Source: JAGVPT01 sp963717445 (GTDB lineage Bacteria; Bacteroidota; Ignavibacteria; UBA10030; UBA8401). Taken from it: a stretch of 64,000 nucleotides of DNA. Positions within the stretch are counted from its first letter, which is position 1. The number at the start of each line of letters is the position of its first letter. The translations under genes were made by a program, and so were the position numbers. The DNA is taken from NCBI GenBank assembly GCA_963717445.1, contig OY970334.1, forward strand, positions 2,852,001 to 2,916,000. The letters are read 5' to 3'. The notes under the pieces are model-generated. The model was not told where the DNA came from. It ran no database searches and was given only the letters and a program-made list of their open reading frames with translations. This document shows positions 52,247-61,677 of the stretch, piece by piece.

Positions 52247-53184
52247 CGCGACGAGTTCCTTTTTTGATTTCGCGAATAATGAATTTGGGCGAGCTGTTTG
52301 AATTCATCAGAATCCTGCCGGTGTATTCGCCGATCAGACCCAAGAATACGATCTGCATCCCGCCGATGACCAGCACAACGACCATGATTGAGGTCCAGCC
52401 TTGCACGGGGACTCCAAACATAATTTTCTGGATGACGACAATCGCCGCGCCGACCAATCCCACAAACGCGCTTAAGAGTCCGAGCATGGATGCGACCTGA
52501 AGCGGCTTGATGGAAAAGTTCACCAAAAGATTCAATCCATGATTGATCAGCCGAAGGAGAGTGTAGTGCGATTCGAAATCAGACTTGTCGTTTCTGACGG
52601 TAATGCCGCCGATATTTGTGGTTGTCCAGCTTATCAGCCCGTCGATGTAAGTATATGATGAATTGTATTTAACAATTTCGTCAGCGACCCATTTTTGCAT
52701 AACCCGAAAGCTGCTGAAATTACCGTTCAGCGCAGTCGACAAAATCTTTCTGGAAATCCACTTGCTGAAGTCGGATGTGACATTCCGGAAAAAATTATGC
52801 GCCCGTTCTTCCGGCAGCCCGTATACGACGTTCAAACCCATCCATAAGCTTTTGGATAAGACGCGGAATTTCTTCGGGGGGATTTTGTAAATCCTGATCC
52901 AGCGTGACGACGATTTCGCCCTGGGCACACGAGAGTCCGGCGAGCGTTGAGTTGTGCTGCCCGAAATTCCTGCTAAGCTGCACGGCACAAACCTTGGAGT
53001 CTCTTGCTTGCAGTTTCTGAAGCACGGAATAGCTTCCGTCAGCGCTGCCGTCGTCGACAAAAATTATTTCGTATTTGCCGAACGATTTTTTGGCAACGGC
53101 GGTCAGGCGGTCATGCAAGCGTTCGACCATCATTGCGCCATTGTAGACGGGAACCACAAAAGAAATCGATTTCACGATAGTCAT
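52227..53184 (-). pseudogene. Family 2 glycosyltransferase (DPM1/GtrB-like), frameshifted
   Basis: Two overlapping frames make one protein of about 319 residues. The N-terminal part reads VVPVYNGAMMVERL, IIFVDDGSADGSY, LSRNFGQHNSTLAGL and VTLDQDLQNPPEEIPRLI, a GT-A fold with its DxD-type site. Near 52830-52838 the frame must shift by one base for the protein to go on as NVVYGLPEERAHNFFR and the two C-terminal membrane segments (ASMLGLLSAFVGLVGAAIVV; IMVVVLVIGGMQIVFLGLIG). The total length fits 3n+1, so one extra base, at TTTGAAC in sense, explains it. It is either a sequencing error or a recent inactivation. The intact family transfers sugars to polyprenyl phosphate. Confidence 0.85.
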
Positions 53185-53241
53185 CACGTAATGGTTTGCT
53201 GTATCAAGATAACGAACGGCCGCCCTTGTTTCAATAGAAGG

Positions 53242-54753
53242 CTACCACTGCAGCCGGTACACCCGCAGCGTGCCATAACAATTTTTTGGGAACTCAGCGA
53301 TGAGCGTCCCCCGTTGTGTAACGGTCTCATTCGCCTTTTCGCGCACCGATGCCCAAAAATCCTTTCCCCACACTTCCACATCGCCGGTAATCATGTACTC
53401 CGGTTTGAAAGATTCCATCTCCCGCAGATATGTGTACTGGGATCGAAACGGTTGATGTTGAAACCCGTACCAAAACGTTATCGATCCCCATACTCGCGCA
53501 TGTGGCGGAATGACAGATTGAAGGAGCCCAATCGTTTCTGCGTAAGAGCAATTTCTCTGCTCCCAAAGCAAGTTTGCGTCGCCGAGGACTTGATTCAATG
53601 AAAGAAGGATAAAGAGTAAGACAGCGAGTGACTCGCGCCAATAGTGCAATTGAACAACTCTCTTCAATCTCACCATAATCGCTTGCGGCTCTCCCAACAA
53701 GTCGTCGGTAGTGACAGCCGCAAGGATACAAAGAGGCGGGAGAACGGATGTCGAATAGAAAATAGTCTTGCTTGTGATCAGCAGGAAAGAAAAAAATGCT
53801 TCTACGCCAATCACGATTGCCGTATTCCGCACCTCTCGTTTTTTTGAAAATAGTGAATAGCCCCAGCCACAGATAAAAATGATGACGATTGCTACTCTGG
53901 ACGGAAATCGTGTGTACTCGAGAACACGGCCCCACTCACCGGTGAGGCTTGTGAGAAGCCAATGGGGTTGCGCCAGCGCACCTGTCCTATTGTCTAATTG
54001 GAGATAAAAAGTCGAAAACGAATTCTGTGCGTCGTTCGCGATGACATACACTAGGTATGGAAGGATGCCGATAAAAATTGCCGCGGCAAAACTCCAGCTG
54101 TAGCGCGATGTGAAGGCGCGTATCTTGTAGGTCAGGAAAAGAACGGCAACAAGCGCAAAGACAAAAAGCAGGGCGTTCGGATGAGTCCAGAGTGCGATGC
54201 CGGAGAGTAAACCGGACAGGAAAAAATGTCGGCTCAATTGGGTACGAATCCCTTGGAAAAAAAACATCAGCGAAAACACCTCAAGTGTCACAAGGTAAAT
54301 TTCAGGGCGGATGGTGCGGTAGGAAATGAACATCATCGTTTCGATCATCACAAACCAGACGGCAAGAAGGGCTGCGCGCCTGGAAATAAATTTCAACGTG
54401 AAGAGGTACACCCCGACCATCAACAACGCTCCGCATGCTGCGGAAACGAGCCTGCCCTGCATAGGGCCTACTCCAAAGGTTGCGAACGCTGGGGCGAGGA
54501 CAATGTCCATAACAAGCCGCGGTTGAAGAAAGACCTTGTCGAACCCGCTGTAGTTTTCAAGCACCGGGTTGTACATTTTTCCTGCGTGCGCAAGTGTCGA
54601 TGCCGTGATTGATTCCCACGGCTCATCGACCCATACGCGTGGATAATTTCCCAGCATGAATGTTGAGAGGAAAAAATAGAACGCCAGGAGGAAGAAGAAA
54701 AATTTATGCTCGAGGATGATCGCTTTTGCTTCCGGCCAGTATTTATTCAACAT
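53242..54753 (-). CDS. GT-C membrane glycosyltransferase (ArnT/GT39-like)
   Basis: The 503-residue protein has about eleven membrane segments. Just after TM1 the first outer loop carries NYPRVWVDEPWESITASTLA, the DE motif of GT39/ArnT-type enzymes, and SYRTIRPEIYLV follows. The C-terminal ~100 residues are periplasmic (VWGSITFWYGFQHQPF). It probably uses a polyprenyl-phosphate sugar such as the one the adjacent GT2 would make. The start overlaps the asnB-like stop by 11 bases. Confidence 0.85.
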   Translation of the reverse strand: MLNKYWPEAKAIILEHKFFFFLLAFYFFLSTFMLGNYPRVWVDEPWESITASTLAHAGKMYNPVLENYSGFDKVFLQPRLVMDIVLAPAFATFGVGPMQGRLVSAACGALLMVGVYLFTLKFISRRAALLAVWFVMIETMMFISYRTIRPEIYLVTLEVFSLMFFFQGIRTQLSRHFFLSGLLSGIALWTHPNALLFVFALVAVLFLTYKIRAFTSRYSWSFAAAIFIGILPYLVYVIANDAQNSFSTFYLQLDNRTGALAQPHWLLTSLTGEWGRVLEYTRFPSRVAIVIIFICGWGYSLFSKKREVRNTAIVIGVEAFFSFLLITSKTIFYSTSVLPPLCILAAVTTDDLLGEPQAIMVRLKRVVQLHYWRESLAVLLFILLSLNQVLGDANLLWEQRNCSYAETIGLLQSVIPPHARVWGSITFWYGFQHQPFRSQYTYLREMESFKPEYMITGDVEVWGKDFWASVREKANETVTQRGTLIAEFPKNCYGTLRVYRLQW

Positions 54754-56725
54754 CGAATACTCTCATCCACATTTCAAGATTGATAATTCGCCATAGGGTA
54801 TCGCCGGCGATCTTTGGATGTTCGCTCAGGATTTGTTGAAGGAAAAGCTCATTCAAGAATTGCTTCGAACGAAGAGGTCCATCCAGCAAAAGGGTTCGAA
54901 TCATTGGCCGAAGCATGCGCATCCATTCATCCTGCGGAGTAACGAAGCCCATTTTGTCTTTGCGCCATTGAATTTCCTTCGGAAGGATTCCCTCCGCAGC
55001 GCGGCGTAACGGGTACTTCGACCAGCCATTATGGATTTTATATGATGCAGGAATGCTCATTGCGTACTCGACGACGCGGTAATCGACAAACGGGACGCGC
55101 GCTTCGATTGAAAAGGCCATTGAATTGCGGTCTTCGTAATGAAGGAGTTGTTGAAGATTGAATTCCGTTTCTTCCTGTAGCAAACGTTCTTGGAGATTGT
55201 CGTTACGCTTGGCAAGAACCGACGATGAGCGTTTGTGTGCAGATGAGAATTCATGGTTCATCGACTCGAAACCCGGTGCGAAAAATTCGTACGCTGATTG
55301 GGGCAAAATAGTTCGACCCGCCTTCGCGATCAGCTCGGCGAGTTGCCGATGCACTGGGCGTTGCGTAATGGATGATGTTGCGGCTACTTCTTTCAACAGT
55401 GTGCCGAATCGCAGGGTGCGCAGCAATTCCGCTTGATAGATCGGCACGTGCCATGCATATCCTCCCAGCAATTCGTCCCCTCCCTGGCCGTCCAGCAGAA
55501 CCGTAATATGGTGTTCGGACGCAAGCCGCATAACATTCCACTGCGCATATACAGACGTTGAGTTAAAAGGTTCATCCTGGTGATAGACAAGCCTCCGAAG
55601 TTCATCCCACAATTTGTTGCCGTCGGGGCGGGCAAAATGAGGCTCGGCATTCGTCCGGGCTATGACTTTTTCTACGAACGGTTTCTCGCTGTACGCTGCG
55701 TCGTCATACACCGCCGTAAATGTTTTCTGATGTTCCCCGATGAGACTGCGGTCGATAACGTTGTCGTTGAACATCAACGAATTGGCGATACAAACAATTG
55801 TTGAAGAGTCAAGCCCGCCGCTGAGGCAACTGCCGAGCGGGACGTCCGTGCGAAGCCTTATTTTTATTGAATCGAAAAGAAGTTCCTTGAATTTTTCGGC
55901 GTATCGTTTACTTTCTTGTTCGCGATACCGTTCGAAGCCGGAATTGCATTGCAACGTGTAGTACCGTTGGAGCGTAAACGCTCCGTCACCGTCGATGACA
56001 AGGTAATGTGAAGGGGGCAATTGTTTGATGCCTGAAAAAAATGTCTCATTGCTATGGTCGATGACGGCATACGCAAGGTAGTCAAAGATGATTTGATGAT
56101 TTGCTTTGTGGGCCACCGCGGGATGAAGCATGAGAGCTTTGATCTCCGAGGCGAACGCAAACCCGCTTTCGTTTTTGAAGTAGTAAAAAGGCTTGACGCC
56201 GAAACGATCCCGTGCGCAGAAGAGTGTTTTGGTACGAGCATCCCACAACGCAAACGCCCACATGCCGTTGAAGTGATTGAGGCAGTCCCTTCCCCATTCT
56301 TCATACGAGTGGATAATGACTTCACCGTCAGTTTTCGTCCTGAATGTATATCCCTTTGCAACGAGCTGCTCTCGCAATTCGATGTAGTTGTAAATCTCGC
56401 CGTTAAAAATGAGCCACACAGTACCGTCGGCGTTTGACATCGGTTCATGGCCCGAAGGAGAGAGGTCGATAATACTCAAGCGGCGCCAGCCGAGTCCGAG
56501 ATTATAGTTTTCCTGAAACGGCGAGGTAATATGCTGATGATTCGCTTTTGCAACGGCAATAGAATCATCGCCCGCCCGCTGTTCAAGCCGGTTGCTCGCC
56601 GTATCCACGAGAAGATACCCTTCGTCGTCCGGACCGCGATGACGGAGAGTCATATTTGTTTTCTTGAGCAGTTCCGCGTTAAGACGGTGAGGCGCAATGC
56701 TCAGCATGCCGCAAATGCCGCACAT
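54743..56725 (-). CDS. asnB: Asparagine synthase (glutamine-hydrolysing) family protein
   Basis: The 660-residue protein has the N-terminal nucleophile Cys2 in CGICGML with RHRGPDDEGY and FNGEIYNY of the glutaminase domain. A synthetase domain with the PP-loop SCLSGGLDSSTIVC, LLDGQGGDELLGGY and FSIEARVPFVDYRVVEYA follows. It is intact. In glycan clusters such AsnB paralogues are thought to amidate sugars or acids rather than make free asparagine; that is inference here. It overlaps the GT-C gene and is 34 bases after the deacetylase. Confidence 0.92.
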   Translation of the reverse strand: MCGICGMLSIAPHRLNAELLKKTNMTLRHRGPDDEGYLLVDTASNRLEQRAGDDSIAVAKANHQHITSPFQENYNLGLGWRRLSIIDLSPSGHEPMSNADGTVWLIFNGEIYNYIELREQLVAKGYTFRTKTDGEVIIHSYEEWGRDCLNHFNGMWAFALWDARTKTLFCARDRFGVKPFYYFKNESGFAFASEIKALMLHPAVAHKANHQIIFDYLAYAVIDHSNETFFSGIKQLPPSHYLVIDGDGAFTLQRYYTLQCNSGFERYREQESKRYAEKFKELLFDSIKIRLRTDVPLGSCLSGGLDSSTIVCIANSLMFNDNVIDRSLIGEHQKTFTAVYDDAAYSEKPFVEKVIARTNAEPHFARPDGNKLWDELRRLVYHQDEPFNSTSVYAQWNVMRLASEHHITVLLDGQGGDELLGGYAWHVPIYQAELLRTLRFGTLLKEVAATSSITQRPVHRQLAELIAKAGRTILPQSAYEFFAPGFESMNHEFSSAHKRSSSVLAKRNDNLQERLLQEETEFNLQQLLHYEDRNSMAFSIEARVPFVDYRVVEYAMSIPASYKIHNGWSKYPLRRAAEGILPKEIQWRKDKMGFVTPQDEWMRMLRPMIRTLLLDGPLRSKQFLNELFLQQILSEHPKIAGDTLWRIINLEMWMRVFDVE

Positions 56726-56759
56726 GTAATGGTGCCCTTATTGTCTGTGGAATAAATTT

Positions 56760-58013
56760 CTATTTCATAATAATTTTTTCCCGCTCTTTCCACCAGTGAT
56801 ACAGTTCACCGGCAGAGCATCCCCAGGCGTTCCGTCGGGAAGCTTCTTCCAACAGGCTTTTGTACACATTCCACCACATTTCGTTTGTGATGTTATGCGG
56901 ATGCCAGCTTAAAGTTAAACATCCTCCGACAGATTCAACTTCGTCCATCAATTGGATCGAATGCTTTATTGCGAGATCGATATTGTACTCCAATGCATTT
57001 TCTGTAAACAATCCGCCATCCATGATATGTTGAGGAATCTCAAGTACCGGCATGGCACTTTCCTGCTCGAAATCCCAGCAATAGTATGGATAACTGGTTG
57101 CAGATCGGAATCCTACAGACCTATTGAAGCCTTGAGTGGAGTCTGTTTTGAAGCCTGCATTCGCCTGCAATTTTGGCGTTATGCGGACATCATAATGTAA
57201 ATAATGTTGGCGGGTGCTAATGATAGATTCTCCTGCCGCATCTTCAACAGCTTTCTTTTGGAAAGAAAGCAAATCCTGGTCGAACGCGGAATAGTAACTG
57301 CCGTGCAATCCTATTTCCCATCCGGACTTTTTTATTTCACGAATCATTTCAACAACGGTCATTTTCTTATCCCGGTATTTGACCGTATCTGAAAGTTGGT
57401 ATGAACAATCCCATTCATGTATTCGCAAGAGAGGAGACGGAAAAAAATAAAACGTCGAATGAAAACCAAAACGATCTTCCAATGCAAGCCATTTTTCGTA
57501 TTGCCAAAAAGGATCGTCTTTTCCCGCAAGAAGAAATCGCTGTAATGAAAATTGTCCCCCAAGACGGACGAGTTTTACAGCTTTTTTCAGTGGAGTTGAT
57601 TTGCTTTTCAGCAGCCCGCCGAAAGATTGGCGCGCCGCCTTGGCACTCAGCGAGATGCGAGAAACGAAATCGACATCGTGCGTTAAACAAAGTGCAAACC
57701 GTTTACCGTTTGGCCAGGGAGGTACATGGAGTCTTTTTCCGGTATTTTTTTTTAACTTCACAATGTCTCTATCGATCGTCGGAATGTACATCCGTCCCGT
57801 TCGTTGAGCTTCAGTATACTGCCAATCCCAATTTCCCCACATATCCCTTGCTGAATTCTCAGTCTCTTCCAATCGCGCTATTTCATAGAAAGTTTTCTCC
57901 AGGAGAGATGGAGCAATCTTTTTGATAGGTACCCGGGCGCCCAGCATTTGGAGGATAAAGCGGTACGAATGGTCGTTTCTCTGCCTGAGGTCGGGTTTAG
58001 TCATTTTGCTCAT
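56760..58013 (-). CDS. Polysaccharide deacetylase-like (NodB homology) protein
   Basis: The 417-residue protein has a NodB-like core with the metal-binding Asp pair in LCLTHDVDFVSR, GLHGSYYSAF (His ligand) and LSWHPHN near the C-terminus. An N-terminal helical region of ~130 residues precedes it (DMWGNWDWQYTEAQRTGR). This resembles the deacetylase-like proteins of exopolysaccharide clusters. No signal peptide is seen, so it may act on a cytoplasmic substrate. ATG 58013 overlaps the PHP gene by 17 bases; ATG 58004 is an alternative. Confidence 0.82.
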   Translation of the reverse strand: MSKMTKPDLRQRNDHSYRFILQMLGARVPIKKIAPSLLEKTFYEIARLEETENSARDMWGNWDWQYTEAQRTGRMYIPTIDRDIVKLKKNTGKRLHVPPWPNGKRFALCLTHDVDFVSRISLSAKAARQSFGGLLKSKSTPLKKAVKLVRLGGQFSLQRFLLAGKDDPFWQYEKWLALEDRFGFHSTFYFFPSPLLRIHEWDCSYQLSDTVKYRDKKMTVVEMIREIKKSGWEIGLHGSYYSAFDQDLLSFQKKAVEDAAGESIISTRQHYLHYDVRITPKLQANAGFKTDSTQGFNRSVGFRSATSYPYYCWDFEQESAMPVLEIPQHIMDGGLFTENALEYNIDLAIKHSIQLMDEVESVGGCLTLSWHPHNITNEMWWNVYKSLLEEASRRNAWGCSAGELYHWWKEREKIIMK

Positions 58014-58746
58014 TGTTCCATTCGTGTTGATAGATTTTCTTTTCGATGTGTGAGGCAGGGTGTACATCATGAAGCATCGTGTAAACGAAGCTTCGGCCGG
58101 ACCGCCATAACAACGGGGGGTCTAACGTCTTCACAGCTTTTGTTATCTGAGAGGTTCGAGTTCGAAGCGGATGCGTCGAGGTCGCTCTCCACGTACGAGC
58201 GGTGGAAATAAAATCATCTGGACGTATCTTGCGATCAACGGCAAATGTCATGATACATCCGGCTACATCGGAGACGAAATGCGCATCGGCGCCTGCAACC
58301 ATCGGCTTTCGGAGACGCTTTGCGAGGCCGAAAGCCTGAACATTTTCGCTTTCAGTGCATCGACCGTTAAACACTTCTATCACATCTATTGCGTGCAACA
58401 CTTCATCGTTCAACCGGTGCCCATGAAAAGGGTGAGGCAATACCGTAATCCCTCCCTGTTTTTTTATTTTTGCAATGACCTCCATCGAGTTTCTGGAAGC
58501 TATCTCCTCCTGCAAAAAAAGGCCGATGACGTCGCCTATTTCAGTATAGTATTCAGCTCCAATAATTGTTTGCACTCCATATTCATCCGCAAACTTTGCG
58601 GCTTCTACCGAGCCGCGAATGGTATCATGGTCTGCTATGCACACCGACTGGATGCCGTGACTGTGACAAAAGCGCACAATAGACTTTGGAGACGAGAGAG
58701 AATCGTAGGAAAACGCTGAATGTACATGAAAAGCTAAAGTACGCAT
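57997..58746 (-). CDS. PHP-domain metal-dependent hydrolase
   Basis: The 249-residue protein, started at ATG 58746, begins TLAFHVHSAFSYDSL, the first PHP metal motif (HxH). CIADHDTIRGS, IGAEYYT, VLPHPFHGHR and AGADAHFVSDVAG complete the trinuclear metal site. The PHP fold cleaves phosphoesters. An upstream TTG at 58824, with GAGAGA before it, is possible but adds an atypical N-terminus. It lies between the ATP-grasp and deacetylase genes; the substrate is unknown. Confidence 0.85.
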   Translation of the reverse strand: MRTLAFHVHSAFSYDSLSSPKSIVRFCHSHGIQSVCIADHDTIRGSVEAAKFADEYGVQTIIGAEYYTEIGDVIGLFLQEEIASRNSMEVIAKIKKQGGITVLPHPFHGHRLNDEVLHAIDVIEVFNGRCTESENVQAFGLAKRLRKPMVAGADAHFVSDVAGCIMTFAVDRKIRPDDFISTARTWRATSTHPLRTRTSQITKAVKTLDPPLLWRSGRSFVYTMLHDVHPASHIEKKIYQHEWNNEQND

Positions 58747-58795
58747 ATTACTTTGGTAGCCAAATTCCTCGCAGCGTGGCAGGAATGCAGAAGAT

Positions 58796-59947
58796 CTACT
58801 TTCTTCTGAAGATTGAATAGACAATTTCTCTCAATAATTTAATGATTTTCATGAACAAGACAAAAGGGTCATCGAGCCTCAAAAAATCTTTACGGACAAA
58901 CGGATTTACGGCAGTAAAAATAATTGAAGGCATTTTCAACGGCCGGCGCAAACCATACATCAAATCACCGGACAACAGCCATTGATATGTTATGTTTTTG
59001 TAACGGTTCGAGAACTCGACCGCTTGGCCGGATGCAATTTTTACATAATCGCCGGGAAAGTCGGCTCCGGCTGCGAGAGCTAAATCCAACGATCCCCAGA
59101 ACTTTGCGTTAATTTCAATCAATCGATAATCGTTGATTCTCCGGTCGAACCGGAACTCCACCATCGCGACACCATGCCAATGCAATGCGTCGAGAAGTTT
59201 TTTCCCGTATTCAGAGAGTCGCGCGTCATAAAAAGATTTGGCGCAGCAGCTTACACCGCCTGTCGGCGGGTACTCCCGAATCCGCCGGTGCATGAATTCT
59301 CTTTTGCATTTGCCTTCATCATACATTGCAAAAAATCCGCATCCCCATCCGGGTACGAATTCCTGCAATATGGGGTAGGTCTCTTGGGTCAAAGAAAATT
59401 TTGTTATCAGCTTTTGGAAATGGCTGCGCAGCTCGTCGATATTGTGCGCTGTCGCAACGATTCCCTGCCCGCTTTCGTTTCTTCCTTTGATGATGATTGG
59501 GAAACCAAGTTTTAATGAGTTGTCGTTGATATCATCCTGACTCTGGGCAAGAAAGGTTCGAGGCGAAGGCACACTTACCTTCTCGGCTAATCGCTGGATT
59601 TCATATTTGTCGTTGGCGATTGCCTCCGATGCAGGGTCGGGAGAGAGAAACTTGACATAACGGTAAATGTCGGCGGCGTGTTTTGCGACGTAATGAGTAA
59701 CGGGGTACCCCACTGGAATCAGAACATCAAATTTCGTGGTCGCCAGTAGTTCAATCAATTCATGAAGAAATGCGGACTCATTGTGCTGATCGACGGAAAA
59801 TATCCCCCGGCAATACCTGCTGTACGATGCAAGAGGATGTTGTTCTCCGCGCTCAACCAGCCCGTAGACTTCATGCCCCTGTCTGGACAGGGACCGGATC
59901 ATTCCAAGGCTATGTTTCATTCCGGATTGTGTTACGAGGATCTTCAT
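58796..59947 (-). CDS. ATP-grasp family ligase
   Basis: The 383-residue protein is of the carbamoyl-phosphate-synthase-like ATP-grasp type: an N-terminal Rossmann-like part (KILVTQSGMKHSLGMIRSLS), the ATP lid (GFPIIIKGRNESGQGIV), LQEFVPGWGCGFF, and the metal-binding MVEFRFDRR and LIEINAKFWGSLDLAL. Such proteins join a carboxylate to an amine. Together with the asparagine synthase and the PHP and deacetylase genes it may add an amino acid or peptide to the glycan, but this is not proven. It overlaps the flippase stop as ATGA. Confidence 0.85.
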   Translation of the reverse strand: MKILVTQSGMKHSLGMIRSLSRQGHEVYGLVERGEQHPLASYSRYCRGIFSVDQHNESAFLHELIELLATTKFDVLIPVGYPVTHYVAKHAADIYRYVKFLSPDPASEAIANDKYEIQRLAEKVSVPSPRTFLAQSQDDINDNSLKLGFPIIIKGRNESGQGIVATAHNIDELRSHFQKLITKFSLTQETYPILQEFVPGWGCGFFAMYDEGKCKREFMHRRIREYPPTGGVSCCAKSFYDARLSEYGKKLLDALHWHGVAMVEFRFDRRINDYRLIEINAKFWGSLDLALAAGADFPGDYVKIASGQAVEFSNRYKNITYQWLLSGDLMYGLRRPLKMPSIIFTAVNPFVRKDFLRLDDPFVLFMKIIKLLREIVYSIFRRK

Positions 59948-61404
59948 TGAATTTCGTTGGTAAAACGGTGCCGAACGATGTTCTTGATGGTCTGCAATTC
60001 AATCGGAAAAAAGAATTTGACCGCAACCAATCCGGCAAAGTAGAAAAGCACAAGCGATGATTTCATCCCGATATTCCAGAGCAACGAATCGGATGAAAAA
60101 ATCCTGCCTGCAATAATCATCACTCCTGCAAGAAGAATCATCTTTGTGATTCTTCCCCATTCGTATCGGACAGGAAGCAAGCGATTTGTAAATATATAGG
60201 TAAGGATTGCCATCAAAAGATATGCTGTTGCCGAAGCGATGGCGGAGCCCATTCCCCCCATGGCGGGAACAAGAAAATAATTCAGCCCGACATTTACAAT
60301 GAACGACGGGATCGTCACGGGGAGAATCGAAACAGTGTTCTTCGTCAACGAGAGGATGATGAAGAAGACGAAGTAGCATCCGTTAAAGAGAAAGCTGCAC
60401 GAAAGCAACAACACCACTGAGCCGGCGCCGGCGTATGACGACGTTGCAAAAATCCTAAGAATCTCCGGCGTGAAAAGCGTGATGGCAACGACAAGGGGAA
60501 TCCCCACGAAGAGGTAGTATGTCAGAATGCGCGCGTTGGTGTACGCTGTGTTCTGCTCGTTGGCACGTGAGAGGGCGAATTGCGGCCACGCCATCTGGAA
60601 CGCTGTCACCGCAAACAGCACAACGGATGCCAGGCGGCTGCCGAGCGAGTAGAGGCCGAGTTCGTTCAGCGTCGAGAGCCGCAGCAGGAAAAAACGATCG
60701 CTTGAGCTTAACAACCAAATACTTACGCTGCCGACAATGAGTGGCGCGCTAAAGGTCAACATCTCTTTTGAAATCTTCGGAGACATCGTAAAACGAAAAT
60801 CATTTCGCGCGAACAAAAATCCGATTGCTACCGTGATCGAGTACGCGATCAATTGTGAAAGCATCAGGCCATAGACGCTTTCGCCTTTCATGAGGAAGAA
60901 CACGCTGAAGCCGTACATTGCAAGAAAGCGGATAAAGGTCAGCACGGAATACCTTCCGGGCTCGCGCTTCGCTTGAAACAATGCGAGTTGAACGGTGTTG
61001 ATGACGGAGACGACCACCGCAAGCATCGTGATATGAAGCGTGCTGATGTTATTTGCCCCCTTAAAAAGCATGGCATTGATCGAGGGGGAAAAGGCAAAAC
61101 CGAATCCAGCGAGGATCATTGCCGCAATGAGAGCAAGGAACAACGACGACAACATTGCCAGCCTCCGGTAGCGCGACTCATCCGAATCGTAATAAAACCG
61201 GACCATCGTCGAATCCATCGCCAGCGAGCCGATTGAGCTCAGCAGAAAGAACAAAACATTGAATGTTTCAAATAGTCCGTATTCTGAAGGCTTGAGATAG
61301 TGGGTGAACACCGGCAGCAAAAAAAAACCGACAAATTTGCTCGCGACCGTACCGAGTCCGTAAATGAGTGAAGCGGAGAGGAGCGATTTGACGGCTTTCA
61401 GCAT
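59944..61404 (-). CDS. Oligosaccharide flippase (Wzx-like, MOP superfamily)
   Basis: The 486-residue protein has about 14 membrane segments: LIYGLGTVASKFVGFFLLPVF starts the first, and DSTMVRFYYD lies in the first loop. It is of the polysaccharide biosynthesis/MATE-like type that moves lipid-linked repeat units across the inner membrane. It makes this a Wzx-dependent polysaccharide cluster. No Wzy polymerase or O-antigen ligase is clearly seen in the window, so it may lie outside. Confidence 0.9.
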   Translation of the reverse strand: MLKAVKSLLSASLIYGLGTVASKFVGFFLLPVFTHYLKPSEYGLFETFNVLFFLLSSIGSLAMDSTMVRFYYDSDESRYRRLAMLSSLFLALIAAMILAGFGFAFSPSINAMLFKGANNISTLHITMLAVVVSVINTVQLALFQAKREPGRYSVLTFIRFLAMYGFSVFFLMKGESVYGLMLSQLIAYSITVAIGFLFARNDFRFTMSPKISKEMLTFSAPLIVGSVSIWLLSSSDRFFLLRLSTLNELGLYSLGSRLASVVLFAVTAFQMAWPQFALSRANEQNTAYTNARILTYYLFVGIPLVVAITLFTPEILRIFATSSYAGAGSVVLLLSCSFLFNGCYFVFFIILSLTKNTVSILPVTIPSFIVNVGLNYFLVPAMGGMGSAIASATAYLLMAILTYIFTNRLLPVRYEWGRITKMILLAGVMIIAGRIFSSDSLLWNIGMKSSLVLFYFAGLVAVKFFFPIELQTIKNIVRHRFTNEIQ

Positions 61405-61524
61405 ACGATGAGAAAGAGTTGTACCATGTTGTCATCAAGAGTCCGGATACTGCTTCCACATGTTCCTTCTGCTTGATGACGTTGTTGCGGAGTCTTTATG
61501 AATGATGCGAACACACAATCTTTT

Positions 61525-61677
61525 TTATCCATGCGCTGCAAAAAGAATTATGAGACCATCACACGTTCTTATAGGTGCTTCACTTACGGCAGCCGATGAT
61601 TCATAGAGAATGGATTCAACCTTGGAGGATGCAAGACAAAAGTTGCGGATGTCCCTCTCCATACAATCGGTTACCAT
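61525..61677 (-). pseudogene. Small open frame, possible remnant of a SIS-type sugar isomerase
   Basis: A 50-codon frame starts with an ATG that overlaps the dehydratase stop (ATGGTAA), as in a coupled gene. It reads LASSKVESILYESSAAVSE, then CDGLIILFAAHG, and stops where a GmhA-like SIS protein would continue with GNGGSA. The resemblance is weak and could be chance. The rest of the gap to the flippase (61405-61524) holds nothing recognisable. Confidence 0.3.

Noticed and set aside
52825..52845. Programmed frameshift in the GT2 gene
   Set aside because: There is no slippery heptamer and no clear stimulating structure at the shift site.
52795..53184. Two separate glycosyltransferase genes instead of one frameshifted gene
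   Set aside because: The first frame ends just after the catalytic half with an unrelated tail and the second starts mid-domain; together they make one standard GT2 protein of 3n+1 length.
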